In this document: piece after piece, positions 52,574 to 64,000 of the stretch
Layout of the letters: each line of letters starts with the position of its first letter
Numbering within the stretch: position 1 is the first letter of the stretch
Origin: Rhizobium sp. BT04
Lineage (GTDB): Bacteria; Pseudomonadota; Alphaproteobacteria; Rhizobiales; Rhizobiaceae
Assembly (NCBI RefSeq): GCF_030053135.1
Contig: NZ_CP125652.1
Coordinates: forward strand, 434,001-498,000
Direction: 5' to 3'
Length of the DNA: 64,000 bases
Position numbers and translations under genes: made by a program
Notes under the pieces: generated by a model
The model's database searches: none
Seen by the model: only the letters and a program-made list of their open reading frames with translations
What the model was told of the DNA's origin: nothing

Positions 52574-53863
52574 TCAGCGTTTCGAAACCGGCACGTAATC
52601 GCGCTTCGGTTCGCCGACATAGAGCTGGCGCGGACGGCCGATGCGCTGTTCCGGATCTTCGATCATCTCGTTCCACTGGGCGATCCAGCCGACGGTGCGG
52701 GCGAGCGCGAACAGCACGGTGAACATGGTCGTGGGGAAGCCCAGCGCCTTCAGCGTGATACCGGAATAGAAGTCGATATTCGGATAGAGCTTCTTCTCGA
52801 TGAAATATTCGTCGGTGAGCGCGATGCGCTCCAGCTCCATCGCCACTTCGAGCAACGGATCGTCCTTGATGCCGAGTTCGCCGAGCACTTCATGCGTCGT
52901 CTTCTGCATGATCTTGGCGCGCGGATCATAGTTCTTGTAGACGCGGTGACCGAAGCCCATCAGGCGGAACGGATCGTTCTTGTCCTTGGCGCGGGCGATA
53001 TATTCCGGAATGTGGTCGACCGAGCCGATTTCCGAAAGCATGTTGAGCGCCGCTTCGTTGGCGCCGCCATGGGCGGGGCCCCAGAGGCAGGCGATGCCGG
53101 CGGCGATGCAGGCGAACGGGTTGGCGCCCGACGAGCCGGCGAGCCGGACGGTCGAGGTCGAGGCGTTCTGCTCGTGGTCGGCATGCAGGATGAAGATACG
53201 ATCCATGGCGCGGGCAAGCACCGGATTGACCACATATTCCTCGCAGGGCACGGCAAAGCACATGCGCAGGAAGTTCGAGGCGTAGTCGAGATCGTTCTTC
53301 GGGTAAACGAAGGGCTGGCCGATATGGTACTTGTAGGCCATGGCGGCGAGCGTCGGCATCTTGGCGATCATGCGCAGGCTGGCGACCATGCGCTGGTGCG
53401 GATCGGTGATGTCGGTGGAGTCGTGATAGAAGGCCGACAGCGCGCCGACACAGCCGCACATGACGGCCATCGGATGCGCATCACGGCGGAAGCCGGTAAA
53501 GAAGCGGCTCATCTGCTCGTGCACCATGGTGTGGTGCGTGACGCGATAATCGAAATCCTTCTTCTGCGCGGTGGTCGGCAGTTCGCCGTAGAGAAGCAGG
53601 TAGCAGACCTCGAGGAAGTCGCCATGCTCGGCCAACTGCTCGATCGGATAGCCGCGATGCAGCAGCACACCCTCGTCGCCGTCGATATAGGTGATTTTGG
53701 ATTCACAGGATGCGGTCGAGGTAAAACCCGGATCGTAGGTGAAGGAAGCGGTGTTCTTGTAGAGAGCACCGATATCGATGACGCTCGGGCCGATCGTGCC
53801 GCTTTTGACAGCGAGGTCGACTGATTTGTCACCGATTTTTATTGTTGCGCTTTGATCCGTCAT
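52574..53863 (-). CDS. gltA: Citrate synthase
   Basis: This 429-residue type II citrate synthase condenses acetyl-CoA and oxaloacetate. It has [23 protein letters not shown] at the N-terminus, the active-site His in [12 protein letters not shown] (His of PAHGGA), the second His in [15 protein letters not shown] and the Asp in the [13 protein letters not shown] loop. The start at 53863 has CGGAGG 7 nt upstream; the frame upstream is discarded. It converges on lpxB and is divergent from comEC. Confidence 0.98.
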   Translation of the reverse strand: MTDQSATIKIGDKSVDLAVKSGTIGPSVIDIGALYKNTASFTYDPGFTSTASCESKITYIDGDEGVLLHRGYPIEQLAEHGDFLEVCYLLLYGELPTTAQKKDFDYRVTHHTMVHEQMSRFFTGFRRDAHPMAVMCGCVGALSAFYHDSTDITDPHQRMVASLRMIAKMPTLAAMAYKYHIGQPFVYPKNDLDYASNFLRMCFAVPCEEYVVNPVLARAMDRIFILHADHEQNASTSTVRLAGSSGANPFACIAAGIACLWGPAHGGANEAALNMLSEIGSVDHIPEYIARAKDKNDPFRLMGFGHRVYKNYDPRAKIMQKTTHEVLGELGIKDDPLLEVAMELERIALTDEYFIEKKLYPNIDFYSGITLKALGFPTTMFTVLFALARTVGWIAQWNEMIEDPEQRIGRPRQLYVGEPKRDYVPVSKR

Positions 53864-54153
53864 GCTGATCCTCCGAACTGGCGGTGGCGCCACAAAAGCG
53901 CCATAGGGGTTAAGCGTCCTCACCGATAGCTATATGATCGCGAAGCTAATGCCAAGTTACCCCGATGGCATTTTGTGCATTGCGGCATCACCTTTTAGGC
54001 ACTGCAGCGATGAGCCGCACGCATAGCGGAAGCCAATGATTCGACTGGTCTTTTGGCGCTCGCGATTTCCCCTCATATTTCAATCGATTATTCTTGCTCG
54101 TTTTGATTGAAGGTTGCATTCTGGCCGCCAGTGCGGGTGACCTTGGGCGGCAT

Positions 54154-56586
54154 ATGCAGGAATTGACGACAGTCGAATTGCGGCCGGAAGCGGGCACCGG
54201 CGTCGCCGATCAGCCGGATTTTGCTGCGTCTGTCGTGGTGACGCGACCGGCAAGGACACAGTCGGCAGTGCCGTTGCGCCACCGGCTGCCGGCCGCAGCC
54301 ATGCAATCGCTGCGTGCCGGGGCCTGCATGCTGGCCGAGGAAGCCGATCATGGCCGTCTGCTGCTGTTCTCGCCGGTCTTCCTCGGCGCCGGCTCGGCCG
54401 TCTGGTTTCTCGCCGCATCGGATTTTCCCCTCGTTGCATCGCTGCTTTGCCTGCTGGTGCCGGCGGCCGCGGTTTTCCTGACCGGCCGCAGCCGGCCGGC
54501 ATTGCGGGCGACGTTCGCTGCGCTTGCACTTTTCGCCTGCGGCATGCTCTCGGCTGAGTTCGAGAGCTGGCGGGCTTCGACCGTCATCCTCGATTCATCC
54601 GTGACGACGACGGTGACGGGCCGTGTCGAACGGCGGGAAGGCGACGGCCGCGGGCGCTGGCGCTACATTCTTGCCGTCGCGGGCACGGAGGCGCCGGAGT
54701 TGAAGCGGCCGCCGGGACGCATAACCGCAATCGTCCGTGGCGCCGACGCGCCTTTCGAGATCGGCGACATTATCACCGGCAGGGCACGGCTGACGCCACC
54801 GGCAGGCCCCGCACTTCCTGCGCTCAACGACTTCTCATTCGGTGCTTATTTCGATGGCATCGGCGCCAATGGTTTCTTCTATGGCGCGCCTGAGAAAGTC
54901 GACGTGCAGGCAGGCCCGCAGGCTGCCAGGTCGACGTCGGACGCTCTGCTCGAATGGCTCTACCGGCTGCGCAGCGGCATCGGCGACCGCATACGATCGA
55001 TCCTGCCCGGCGACACGGGCGCTTTTGCCGCTGCTCTGGTGACGGATGAGCGGCGCGCCATCTCGAATGCGACGACGGAGGCGCTGCGCCAGTCCGGCCT
55101 TGCCCATATCGTTGCGATCTCGGGCCTCAATATGGCGTTGTCGGCCGGCATCTTCTTCGTCGGTTTCCGGATGCTGCTCAGCCTCTTTCCCGGCGTCGCC
55201 CAGGCCTATCCGACCAAGAAGATCGCCGCCGCCGGCGCGCTCATCGCCGTCACCGCCTATTTCCTGATCTCCGGTTTCGGGGTCTCGGCCGAACGCGCCT
55301 TTATCATGATGGCCATCATGCTGGTTGCCGTGTTCTTCGATCGGCCATCGATCAGCCTGCGCAATGTCGTTCTCTCCGCGTTGGTCATCATCGCCATTTC
55401 ACCCTCCGAAGTCTTGGGCCCGAGCTTTCAAATGTCCTTTGCCGCGACATTGGCTTTGGTATCGGGTTATCAGCTGTGGAAGGATCGGCGTGTCCGGGAA
55501 AACGCCTTGCTGAAACTGCCGATCGTCAGGCCGGTGGTCGCCGTCGCCGGTTTCTTCGGCGGCGTCTTTCTGACCTCGCTGATCGGCGGTTTTTCCACCG
55601 CGCTGTTTTCGATCGAGCATTTTCATCGCCTGACCGCTTACGGCCTGCCGGCAAACCTCGCGACGATGCCGATCATTTCCTTCATCGTCATGCCGGCCGG
55701 GCTGCTGGCGATGTTGCTCATGCCTTTCGGTCTGGACGCTCCCCTCTGGGAGGTGGTCGGATTCGGCCTCGATCTGGTGATTGCGGTCGCCAAGACGGTG
55801 TCCGGCTGGGGCGGTGATATCGGCATCGGCCGCTTGCCCGCCTGGTATTTCGCTGTTGCCGTGGCAGGCTTTCTGCTGCTGACGCTGCTGCGCACCCGGC
55901 TGCGCCATGTCGGCACATCGATCATATCAGTCGCGACTCTTATCCTGCTGCTTCTGCCGGTTCCCCGGCCGCCGGACCTGGTGATTTCGGAGGATGGTAG
56001 TCTGGTTGCGGTCGTCGCGGTCGCGGCGATCGCTTCCAACCGTGAAAACCCGCCGGATTTCATCTTCGACCAGTGGCAGCGAGCGCTGGTCCTGCCGACG
56101 CATGCAGCGCCGAAGATGCTGGATGGTCCCGCTATCCCGCCGGAAGGAGAAGACCGCCGCGTCAGGCTCTCCCGCGATCAGCAGAACGAAGCGAGGACGG
56201 CGATGCAGGCGGCGGCCGCGGGCGGCGACGCAAACCGTTTTTCCTGCGTCAAGAAGGCCTGGTGCACATCAAGGCTCGGCAATGGCCATATCGTCACCGT
56301 CATCGACAATGCCGCCTATCTCGGTCCGGCCTGCGATGCGGCCGATATCGTCGTGACATCGGTCCGCCTGCGTTTCAACAGCTGCCGCTCTGGTGGGACG
56401 CTCTTTACCGGCGAGACGCTGCGCAGGACAGGCTCCGTGGAGTTGCGCTTCACCGATGCCGGCCTGGAGGTCGTGAGCGCATTCGAGACCCTGTCGCGGC
56501 CATGGATGCGCCATCGCGCCTATGACTGGCGCAGCAACAGTTTTGCCGAATCCGGCCTGTCTGGTGTCAGTGATAGCGGCGAATGA
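54154..56586 (+). CDS. comEC: ComEC/Rec2 family competence-type membrane protein
   Basis: This 810-residue multi-pass protein has an N-terminal DUF4131 region with OB-like part (about 170-260), then a ComEC channel domain of some ten helices with [22 protein letters not shown] and [28 protein letters not shown]. The C-terminal 200 residues are soluble but show no HxHxDH or DVGQGD motif of the metallo-beta-lactamase nuclease, so this part is shortened or degenerate. Its function in DNA uptake is inferred only. The ATG at 54154 is a moderate start. It overlaps lexA by 20 nt tail to tail. Confidence 0.85.
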   Translation: MQELTTVELRPEAGTGVADQPDFAASVVVTRPARTQSAVPLRHRLPAAAMQSLRAGACMLAEEADHGRLLLFSPVFLGAGSAVWFLAASDFPLVASLLCLLVPAAAVFLTGRSRPALRATFAALALFACGMLSAEFESWRASTVILDSSVTTTVTGRVERREGDGRGRWRYILAVAGTEAPELKRPPGRITAIVRGADAPFEIGDIITGRARLTPPAGPALPALNDFSFGAYFDGIGANGFFYGAPEKVDVQAGPQAARSTSDALLEWLYRLRSGIGDRIRSILPGDTGAFAAALVTDERRAISNATTEALRQSGLAHIVAISGLNMALSAGIFFVGFRMLLSLFPGVAQAYPTKKIAAAGALIAVTAYFLISGFGVSAERAFIMMAIMLVAVFFDRPSISLRNVVLSALVIIAISPSEVLGPSFQMSFAATLALVSGYQLWKDRRVRENALLKLPIVRPVVAVAGFFGGVFLTSLIGGFSTALFSIEHFHRLTAYGLPANLATMPIISFIVMPAGLLAMLLMPFGLDAPLWEVVGFGLDLVIAVAKTVSGWGGDIGIGRLPAWYFAVAVAGFLLLTLLRTRLRHVGTSIISVATLILLLLPVPRPPDLVISEDGSLVAVVAVAAIASNRENPPDFIFDQWQRALVLPTHAAPKMLDGPAIPPEGEDRRVRLSRDQQNEARTAMQAAAAGGDANRFSCVKKAWCTSRLGNGHIVTVIDNAAYLGPACDAADIVVTSVRLRFNSCRSGGTLFTGETLRRTGSVELRFTDAGLEVVSAFETLSRPWMRHRAYDWRSNSFAESGLSGVSDSGE

Positions 56587-57286
56587 GGCCGACGAGCTTG
56601 CCCTGTACCTTGACGCGGTCCGGCCCGAAGATCCGGGTCTCGTATGCCGGGTTGGCGGCCTCCAGCGCGATCGAGGCGCCTTTGCGGCGGAAGCGCTTCA
56701 GCGTCGCTTCCTCGTCATCGACGAGGGCAACGACGATGTCGCCGGGACTTGCGGTGCTGCCGTTGCGGATGATCACGGTGTCGCCGTCGAAGATGCCGGC
56801 ATCGATCATCGAATCGCCCTTGACCTCGAGCGCATAATGTTCACCGGAGCCGAGCATGTCGGCGGGAACGACGATGTCGTGGGTATTGTTCTGGATCGCC
56901 GAGATCGGCACGCCGGCGGCGATCCGGCCCATAACAGGCACGGAGACCGAGTTGCCGTTATCGGCGACAGGTTTGGCAGGAGCGGGAGCGGCGACCGGCT
57001 GGGGCTTGCCGAGGCTGCCTTCGATGACGCTCGGCGAAAAGCCCCGCCGTGGCTGGATGCTGGGGCTGTAGGCCTCCGGAAGCTTGATGACCTCGAGTGC
57101 CCGGGCCCGGTTCGGTAGGCGGCGAATGAAGCCGCGTTCTTCGAGCGCTGTAATCAGGCGATGAATGCCGGACTTCGAGGCAAGATCGAGGGCATCCTTC
57201 ATTTCGTCGAAAGACGGCGGAACGCCGGACTCCTTCATGCGCTCATGAATGAAAAGGAGAAGCTCCTGTTGTTTGCGCGTGAGCAT
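56567..57286 (-). CDS. lexA: LexA repressor
   Basis: This 239-residue SOS repressor and self-cleaving serine protease has a winged helix (residues 1-70, [24 protein letters not shown]). Its cleavage site is Ala-Gly in RIAAGVPI, the catalytic Ser is in [15 protein letters not shown] and the Lys is in EATLKRF. RecA-ssDNA stimulates cleavage. The start at 57286 is the family MLTRKQQ. A GTTC-N7-GTTC operator lies about 50 nt upstream, indicating autoregulation. Its 3' end overlaps comEC. Confidence 0.97.
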   Translation of the reverse strand: MLTRKQQELLLFIHERMKESGVPPSFDEMKDALDLASKSGIHRLITALEERGFIRRLPNRARALEVIKLPEAYSPSIQPRRGFSPSVIEGSLGKPQPVAAPAPAKPVADNGNSVSVPVMGRIAAGVPISAIQNNTHDIVVPADMLGSGEHYALEVKGDSMIDAGIFDGDTVIIRNGSTASPGDIVVALVDDEEATLKRFRRKGASIALEAANPAYETRIFGPDRVKVQGKLVGLIRRYH

Positions 57287-57332
57287 CGACGTCAGACCCC
57301 TGATTGAAACAAATCCAGAACAGACACTATAT

Positions 57333-57347
57333 GTTCCATATGTGTTC
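57333..57347. promoter_or_regulatory. SOS box (LexA operator) of lexA
   Basis: GTTC at 57333-57336 and GTTC at 57344-57347 with seven bases between match the alphaproteobacterial LexA direct-repeat consensus GTTC-N7-GTTC. It lies between lexA and the divergent VOC gene, so both could be affected. Confidence 0.88.
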
Positions 57348-57481
57348 CGCAAGTGGCTAAATTTCCGTAAAACTTGCCGCCAACTCGTTGAGATTTTTAT
57401 TTTCGTTCGCCGGATTGGCGGACAAGTCTTGCCTTGGGTGGCACTCTCACACATCTCTGCTTTGCCACGAGAGGGGATATC

Positions 57482-58378
57482 ATGAACGCGCATTCCGCCA
57501 AACCGCATCCGCTGGATCACGTCGTGCTGCCCGTCGTCAATATCGATCTGGCGCGCGAAAGGCTCGGCAAGCTCGGCTTTACCGTTGCCGCCGAGGCGCG
57601 CCATCCCTTCGGAACGGAAAATGCCTGCGTCTTTTTTGCCGACAAGACCTATCTGGAGCCGCTCGGGGTTGCGAGCATCGCCGAGAGCGAGACGTCGGCG
57701 CGGCAAGGCAATGTCTTCACCGCCCGCAACCAGGCTTTCCGTTTCCGCTGCGGCGAGGAGGGGCTTTCGGCAATCGTCTTCGCCACCGAAGATTCTGCCC
57801 GTGATCATAAGAATTTCGCCAGCAAGGGATCGAGCGCCGGCGAGATGCTGGAGTTCAGCCGGCCGATGATGATGCCGGATGGTTCCGAGAGCGTCGGCAG
57901 CTTCAAATTGGCTTTCGCCAGCGATCTGCGGGCGCCTGATTTCTTCCTCTTCACCTGTCAGCGCATCAACCCGCTCCCGGCTGACCGTGGTGCGCTGGAG
58001 AAACATGCCAATGGCGTCATCGGCATAACCGAGGTTGCGCTTTGCGCGCCTGATGCCGCCGCATTCGGCGCCTTCGTCAGCCTCGTCGCGGCGCAGCCGG
58101 CAATCGAGAAAACCGGTTTCGGCGTCAATATCGCCGCGTCGAATGCGAGAATCAGCCTGATGACGCCGGAAGGGCTGGAGGCCTATTTCGAGATCGCCGT
58201 CTCATCCGCCGACCGCGGCCTGCGCGGCCGGGCAATCCTCTTTGCTGTCGCCGATCTTGCCGTGACAGAAGCGCATTTGGCTGCTAACGGAGTGACGTAT
58301 ACGCGCAAGAACAATCGCATTCTGGTGAAGCCCGCGCCCGGGCAGGGCACGCTCTTCGCCTTCGAGGAAACACGATGA
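57482..58378 (+). CDS. VOC (glyoxalase-like) domain protein
   Basis: This 298-residue protein has two vicinal-oxygen-chelate halves. [23 protein letters not shown] opens the first, and [27 protein letters not shown] opens the second. It matches the Glyoxalase_3 / VOC type of alphaproteobacteria. The enzymatic activity is not predictable. The ATG at 57482 follows AGAGGGG by 6 nt. Its stop overlaps the kdsA start (ATGA), so it is translated together with kdsA. Confidence 0.82.
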   Translation: MNAHSAKPHPLDHVVLPVVNIDLARERLGKLGFTVAAEARHPFGTENACVFFADKTYLEPLGVASIAESETSARQGNVFTARNQAFRFRCGEEGLSAIVFATEDSARDHKNFASKGSSAGEMLEFSRPMMMPDGSESVGSFKLAFASDLRAPDFFLFTCQRINPLPADRGALEKHANGVIGITEVALCAPDAAAFGAFVSLVAAQPAIEKTGFGVNIAASNARISLMTPEGLEAYFEIAVSSADRGLRGRAILFAVADLAVTEAHLAANGVTYTRKNNRILVKPAPGQGTLFAFEETR

Positions 58379-59220
58379 GCACCGATACGAATTCCGAAGT
58401 CAAGATCGGCGAAGGCCAGGGCCAGGTCACCTTTTCAAATGCCGGCCGCCTGTCGCTGATTGCCGGCCCCTGCCAGATGGAGAGCCGCGACCACGCCTTC
58501 ATGGTCGCCGGCACGCTGAAGGAGCTTTGCGAAAAGCTCGGCATCGGCCTCGTCTATAAGAGCTCGTTCGACAAGGCGAACCGCACTTCGCTTTCGGCCG
58601 AACGCGGCATCGGGATTGAAAAGGGTATGGAGGTCTTTGCCGACCTGAAGAAGGAATTCGGCTTTCCCGTCCTGACCGATGTCCATACCGCCGAGCAATG
58701 CGCCGAAGTGGCAGAGGTGATCGATGTGCTGCAGATTCCAGCCTTTCTCTGCCGCCAGACCGATCTTCTCATCGCCGCCGCCAAGACCGGCCGCGTCGTC
58801 AACGTCAAGAAGGGCCAGTTCCTCGCTCCCTGGGATATGAAGAACGTCCTGAAGAAGCTCAACGCCAGCGGCAATCCGAACGTGCTGCTGTGCGAGCGCG
58901 GCGCCTCCTTCGGTTACAACACTCTGGTTTCCGATATGCGTTCGTTGCCGATCATGGCAGCGATGGGCGCCCCCGTTGTTTTCGATGCCACACATTCCGT
59001 GGCGCAGCCGGGCGGGCAGGGGGATTCCTCCGGCGGTCAACGGGAATTCGTGGAAACGCTGGCGCGTGCAGCGGTAGCGACCGGCATTGCCGGCGTCTTC
59101 GTCGAAACCCATCAGGACCCGGACAATGCGCCTTCCGATGGCCCGAACATGGTCTATCTCAAGGACATGCCGCGGCTTCTGGAAAAGCTGCTCGCCTTCG
59201 ACGCGGTCGCCAAGGCCTGA
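58375..59220 (+). CDS. kdsA: 3-deoxy-8-phosphooctulonate synthase
   Basis: This 281-residue TIM-barrel enzyme condenses phosphoenolpyruvate and arabinose-5-phosphate to Kdo-8-P for LPS core. Signatures are [61 protein letters not shown] and [12 protein letters not shown]. The residue set with Cys in RGASFG-type contexts does not let me decide metal dependence. The start overlaps the VOC gene. eno follows after 142 nt. Confidence 0.97.
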   Translation: MSTDTNSEVKIGEGQGQVTFSNAGRLSLIAGPCQMESRDHAFMVAGTLKELCEKLGIGLVYKSSFDKANRTSLSAERGIGIEKGMEVFADLKKEFGFPVLTDVHTAEQCAEVAEVIDVLQIPAFLCRQTDLLIAAAKTGRVVNVKKGQFLAPWDMKNVLKKLNASGNPNVLLCERGASFGYNTLVSDMRSLPIMAAMGAPVVFDATHSVAQPGGQGDSSGGQREFVETLARAAVATGIAGVFVETHQDPDNAPSDGPNMVYLKDMPRLLEKLLAFDAVAKA

Positions 59221-59320
59221 CGTTCAACAGCCTGACATGATCGTGCTGTAGGCGAGATCGGACAAGCTGGTTCGAAGGCGGAAAACTGCGCCATTGTAAT
59301 TTGCACGCCTTCGATTATGA

Positions 59321-60637
<1,317 letters not shown>

Positions 60638-60656
60638 TCTGATTGGCAATGCTCGA

Positions 60657-60683
60657 CCCGCGCCCTCCCGGCGCGGGTTTTTT
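60657..60683 (+). terminator. rho-independent terminator of eno
   Basis: CCCGCGCC (60657-60664) and GGCGCGGG (60670-60677) form an 8-bp stem with a CTCCC loop, followed by six T. Confidence 0.95.
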
Positions 60684-60767
60684 GTTGCGCTTCTTTAGAG
60701 TCAACGAACGGTTAATCTCTGCGCGGTAGATTGAACGAATTGGTAATGCGTTCAAGAGCATGCGTGT

Positions 60768-61088
60768 ATGTGGACAAAGCATCATAAGAAGAGAAAGCTC
60801 GGCCGCTTCGTCATTCCGGCCATGACGGTCGCCTTCCTTTCCTATTTCGGTTATCATTGCATTCATGGCGATTACGGCCTGCGCGCGACGGAAACGTTCG
60901 AGCATCAGCGTGTCGCACGCGAAAAAGAGCTTGCGATCTTGAAGGCGAAGCGCGAACATCTGGAAAATCAGGTCGCGCTGCTGAGTGACGGTTCGCTCGA
61001 CAAGGATATGCTGGACGAAAAAGCGCGCTATCAGCTCAATATGTCGCGCGCCGACGAGATCGTCATATTCAATCATTATTCCAATTAA
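60768..61088 (+). CDS. FtsB/DivIC-like septum formation initiator
   Basis: This 106-residue bitopic protein has a basic N-terminus (MWTKHHKKRKLGRF), one membrane segment at residues 14-34 and a coiled coil (REKELAILKAKREHLENQVALL). The conserved DMLDEKARYQLNMSRADEIVIF is the septum-formation-initiator pattern. It likely acts in the FtsQLB complex at the division site. The eno-ftsB-pdhA order is common in alphaproteobacteria. The start at 60768 has a weak ribosome-binding site. Confidence 0.88.
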   Translation: MWTKHHKKRKLGRFVIPAMTVAFLSYFGYHCIHGDYGLRATETFEHQRVAREKELAILKAKREHLENQVALLSDGSLDKDMLDEKARYQLNMSRADEIVIFNHYSN

Positions 61089-61112
61089 CCTGAATTGGGT
61101 TAATTGTATTTT
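61083..61112 (+). terminator. AT-rich inverted repeat at the end of the ftsB-like gene
   Basis: AATTAACC (61083-61090, including the stop codon) and GGTTAATT (61098-61105) pair around 7 nt, then GTATTTTT. It may be a weak terminator or an operator of the pdh operon. Confidence 0.45.
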
Positions 61113-61233
61113 TCTCTGTTTTATCAATAATTTAGTGCCGAATACGAGCCATGCAATTATGGCATTGCTGTGGTCATGTTTCTTCCCTATGGTACGCGCC
61201 ACCGAGAAACGACAAACCCATAGGGAGGGTTGA

Positions 61234-62280
61234 ATGGCGCCGCGAAAGACCGCGACCGTTTCCAGCCGCAAAACTGCAGCAAAACCGGCAGCCAAGGCAT
61301 CGAATGGAGGCCCTGTGGCCGACTTCGATCGCGATGAGGAGCTTAAGGCCTATCGCGAAATGCTGCTGATCCGCCGCTTCGAGGAGAAGGCCGGTCAGCT
61401 TTACGGCATGGGCTTCATCGGCGGCTTTTGCCACCTCTACATCGGTCAGGAAGCTGTCGTCGTCGGCATGCAGATGGCGCAGAAGGAAGGCGACCAGGTC
61501 ATCACCGCCTATCGCGACCACGGCCACATGCTGGCAACCGGCATGGAAGCGCGCGGCGTCATGGCGGAACTGACCGGGCGCCGCAGCGGCTATTCCCACG
61601 GGAAGGGCGGCTCGATGCACATGTTCTCGAAAGAAAAGCATTTCTACGGCGGTCACGGCATCGTCGGCGCCCAGGTTTCGCTCGGAACGGGTCTTGCCTT
61701 TGCAAACCGCTACCGCGGCAACGGCAATGTCTCCATCGCCTATTTCGGCGACGGCGCCGCCAACCAGGGCCAGGTCTACGAGAGCTTCAACATGGCGGCT
61801 CTCTGGAAGCTGCCGATCGTCTATATCGTCGAGAACAACCGTTACGCCATGGGCACCTCGACCGCCCGCGCGACGGCGCAGTCGAACTACTCGCTGCGCG
61901 GCTCCGGCTTCGGCATCCCCGGAATTCAGGTCGACGGCATGGATGTTCGCGCCGTCAAGGCCGCGGCCGACGAGGCGCTCGAACATTGCCGCTCCGGCAA
62001 GGGCCCGATCATCTTGGAAATGCTGACCTATCGCTATCGCGGTCACTCCATGTCCGATCCGGCGAAGTATCGCTCCAAGGAGGAAGTGCAGAAGATGCGC
62101 TCCGAGCAGGATCCGATCGAACAGGTCAAGGCGCGCCTCATCGAAAAGGGTTGGGCTTCCGAAGACGATCTGAAGGCGATCGACAAGGATGTCCGCGACA
62201 TCGTCGCCGACAGCGCCGATTTCGCCCAGGCCGATCCGGAGCCGGATGCATCCGAGCTCTATACCGACATTCTGCTCTAA
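61234..62280 (+). CDS. pdhA: Pyruvate dehydrogenase E1 component, alpha subunit
   Basis: This 348-residue thiamine-diphosphate subunit of the pyruvate dehydrogenase complex has an Ala/Lys-rich N-terminal tail. The ThDP motif is GDGAANQGQVYESFNMAALWKLPIVYIVENN (GDG...NN), and the heterotetramer regions are SGGRRSG-like GRRSGYSHGKGGSMHM and the phosphorylation-loop equivalent YRYRGHSMSDPAKYR. The ATG at 61234 has AGGGAGGG 4 nt upstream. pdhB follows after 15 nt. Confidence 0.97.
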   Translation: MAPRKTATVSSRKTAAKPAAKASNGGPVADFDRDEELKAYREMLLIRRFEEKAGQLYGMGFIGGFCHLYIGQEAVVVGMQMAQKEGDQVITAYRDHGHMLATGMEARGVMAELTGRRSGYSHGKGGSMHMFSKEKHFYGGHGIVGAQVSLGTGLAFANRYRGNGNVSIAYFGDGAANQGQVYESFNMAALWKLPIVYIVENNRYAMGTSTARATAQSNYSLRGSGFGIPGIQVDGMDVRAVKAAADEALEHCRSGKGPIILEMLTYRYRGHSMSDPAKYRSKEEVQKMRSEQDPIEQVKARLIEKGWASEDDLKAIDKDVRDIVADSADFAQADPEPDASELYTDILL

Positions 62281-62295
62281 TCGGGGAGGGAACCC

Positions 62296-63681
62296 ATGCC
62301 TATCGATATCCTCATGCCCGCCCTCTCTCCGACGATGGAAGAAGGCACGCTGTCCAAATGGCTGAAGCAGGAAGGTGACAAAGTCACCTCCGGCGACGTG
62401 ATTGCCGAAATCGAAACCGACAAGGCGACGATGGAAGTCGAAGCCGTCGATGAAGGGATCATCGGCAAGCTGCTCGTCGATGCCGGCACCGAAGGTGTCA
62501 AGGTCAACACCAAGATCGCCGTGCTGCTGCAGGACGGCGAATCCGCTTCGGACATTTCCGCCGCTAAGCCGGCCGCCGCGGCAGCGCCCGCTGTTGCCCA
62601 GGAAGAGAAGCCGACCAATACCGGTTCCGCCTCCGCACCGCTTCCGGCCGAGCCGAAGGCCGTCGTTCCGAACGATCCCGAAATCCCGGCCGGCACCGAA
62701 ATGGTGTCGACGACCGTGCGCGAAGCGCTGCGCGACGCCATGGCCGAAGAAATGCGCGCCAGCGAAGACGTCTTCGTCATGGGCGAGGAAGTTGCCGAGT
62801 ACCAGGGCGCCTACAAGGTCACGCAAGGCCTGCTGCAGGAATTCGGCCCCCGCCGTGTCATCGACACGCCGATCACCGAGCACGGCTTTGCCGGCGTCGG
62901 TGTCGGCGCCGCGATGGCAGGCCTTCGCCCGATCGTCGAATTCATGACCTTCAACTTCGCCATGCAGGCGATCGACCACATCATCAACTCGGCCGCCAAG
63001 ACGCTCTATATGTCCGGCGGCCAGATGGGTGCTCCGATCGTCTTCCGCGGCCCGAACGGTGCGGCTGCCCGCGTCGGCGCCCAGCACAGCCAGGACTATG
63101 CGGCCTGGTACAGCGCCATCCCCGGCCTGAAAGTCGTCATGCCCTACACGGCCTCCGACGCCAAGGGCCTGCTGAAGGCGGCGATCCGCGATCCGAACCC
63201 GGTCATCTTCCTCGAAAACGAAATTCTCTACGGTCAGCACTTCGACGTGCCGAAGCTCGACAATTTCGTCCTGCCGATCGGCAAGGCCCGCATCCATCGT
63301 TCGGGCAAGGACGCCACGGTCGTCTCCTTCGGCATCGGCATGACCTATGCGACCAAGGCGGTTGCCGAACTCGAGAAGATCGGTATCGACGTCGAACTGA
63401 TCGACCTTCGCACCATCCGCCCGATGGATCTTCCGACGATCATCGAATCGGTCAAGAAGACCGGTCGCTTGGTCACCGTCGAGGAAGGTTATCCGCAGTC
63501 GTCGGTCGGGACTGAAATCGCCACCCGCGTCATGCAACAGGCCTTCGACTATCTCGATGCGCCGATCCTGACGATTGCGGGCAAGGACGTGCCGATGCCC
63601 TACGCCGCCAATCTCGAAAAGCTCGCCCTTCCGAACGTCGGCGAAGTCGTCGATGCGGTGAAGGCTGTTTGCTACAAATAA
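62296..63681 (+). CDS. pdhB: Pyruvate dehydrogenase E1 component, beta subunit with N-terminal lipoyl domain
   Basis: This 461-residue subunit starts with a complete lipoyl domain (residues 1-78; the lipoyl Lys is in ETDKATMEV). An Ala/Pro linker (90-125) follows, then the E1-beta body (about 130-461) with [43 protein letters not shown] and [12 protein letters not shown] lipoyl domain on E1-beta is an alphaproteobacterial trait. Its lipoyl coding sequence is close to that of pdhC. It has GGGGAGGG 6 nt upstream of ATG 62296. Confidence 0.97.
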   Translation: MPIDILMPALSPTMEEGTLSKWLKQEGDKVTSGDVIAEIETDKATMEVEAVDEGIIGKLLVDAGTEGVKVNTKIAVLLQDGESASDISAAKPAAAAAPAVAQEEKPTNTGSASAPLPAEPKAVVPNDPEIPAGTEMVSTTVREALRDAMAEEMRASEDVFVMGEEVAEYQGAYKVTQGLLQEFGPRRVIDTPITEHGFAGVGVGAAMAGLRPIVEFMTFNFAMQAIDHIINSAAKTLYMSGGQMGAPIVFRGPNGAAARVGAQHSQDYAAWYSAIPGLKVVMPYTASDAKGLLKAAIRDPNPVIFLENEILYGQHFDVPKLDNFVLPIGKARIHRSGKDATVVSFGIGMTYATKAVAELEKIGIDVELIDLRTIRPMDLPTIIESVKKTGRLVTVEEGYPQSSVGTEIATRVMQQAFDYLDAPILTIAGKDVPMPYAANLEKLALPNVGEVVDAVKAVCYK

Positions 63682-63696
63682 GGGGAGGGTATCTCG

Positions 63697-64000
63697 ATGC
63701 CGATCAATATCACGATGCCCGCCCTCTCTCCGACCATGGAAGAAGGCAATCTTTCCAAGTGGCTGGTCAAGGAAGGCGACACGGTCAAGTCTGGCGATGT
63801 GATCGCCGAGATCGAGACCGACAAGGCGACGATGGAAGTCGAAGCCGTCGATGAAGGCACGGTCGCCAAGCTCGTCGTTGCCGCCGGCACCGAGGGCGTT
63901 AAGGTCAATGCGCTGATTGCCATTCTCGCCGCCGATGGTGAGGATGTCGCCGCTGCCGCAAGCGGCGCGGGTGCCGCCGCTCCGGCGCCCAAGGCTGAAG
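63697..64000 (+). CDS. pdhC: Dihydrolipoamide acetyltransferase E2 of pyruvate dehydrogenase (3' end outside window)
   Basis: Only the first 101 residues are inside the window. They form one lipoyl domain ([21 protein letters not shown], lipoyl Lys in [15 protein letters not shown]) and the start of an Ala/Pro linker. The peripheral-subunit-binding and catalytic acetyltransferase domains lie outside. The ATG at 63697 has GGGGAGGG 8 nt upstream and lies 15 nt after pdhB, completing the pdhA-B-C order. Confidence 0.95.
   Translation, partial: MPINITMPALSPTMEEGNLSKWLVKEGDTVKSGDVIAEIETDKATMEVEAVDEGTVAKLVVAAGTEGVKVNALIAILAADGEDVAAAASGAGAAAPAPKAE

Noticed and set aside
61174..63537. 787-codon minus-strand frame opposite pdhA-pdhB
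   Set aside because: It is antisense to the intact pdh genes and has no recognisable motif.

Overview
The window looks like chromosomal DNA of a fast-growing Rhizobium (R. leguminosarum / R. etli group). The evidence is GC-rich coding DNA with a strong NNC/NNG codon bias, an aapJ-Q-M-P general amino-acid permease operon, a pyruvate dehydrogenase operon whose E1-beta carries its own lipoyl domain, alphaproteobacterial accessory complex I homologues (NDUFS4- and NDUFS6-like), a GTTC-N7-GTTC LexA box and dispersed intergenic palindromic elements of the Rhizobium mosaic type. No species call is possible from the sequence alone.

Layout. 1-5.8 kb: the end of recJ, three tRNA-Glu genes each with its own promoter, an M15-type peptidase lipoprotein, glyoxalase I, a double cold-shock-domain protein, a DUF192 protein, tRNA-Pro, a tiny membrane peptide, an NDUFS4-like subunit and tRNA-Arg. 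5.9-14.3 kb: an accessory stretch just downstream of tRNA-Arg. It holds two diverged copies of a P-loop kinase gene flanking a secreted beta-helix/RTX protein, a shikimate-kinase-like protein, a DUF2026 protein, a cspA unit with a small glycine-rich gene, a DUF3597 protein and an exported protein built of 14-residue repeats. 14.3-24.6 kb: aapJQMP, metC, an FAD monooxygenase, an NDUFS6-like zinc protein, an alpha/beta hydrolase, cysE, a DUF3126 protein and a phasin. 24.9-34.4 kb: clpS-clpA, two acetyltransferase-type proteins, an unknown protein, an MFS transporter, a HIT protein, a ridA/glycerophosphodiesterase pair and an EipB-like envelope protein.

34.5-39 kb holds the least understood operon: TelA, a lipoprotein joining a substrate-binding domain to a von Willebrand A domain, an XpaC-family membrane protein and a Tat-type substrate-binding-like protein. 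The genes are nearly contiguous and are my best candidate for an uncharacterised system.

39.2-52.5 kb is the conserved translation, envelope and lipid A cluster rpsB-tsf-pyrH-frr-uppS-cdsA-rseP-bamA-lpxD-fabZ-lpxA-lpxI-lpxB. It supplies elongation and recycling factors, undecaprenyl phosphate and CDP-diacylglycerol, outer-membrane assembly and UDP-diacylglucosamine chemistry. 52.6-64 kb holds gltA, comEC, lexA, a VOC protein, kdsA, eno, an ftsB-like gene and pdhA-pdhB-pdhC. The last gene runs off the window.
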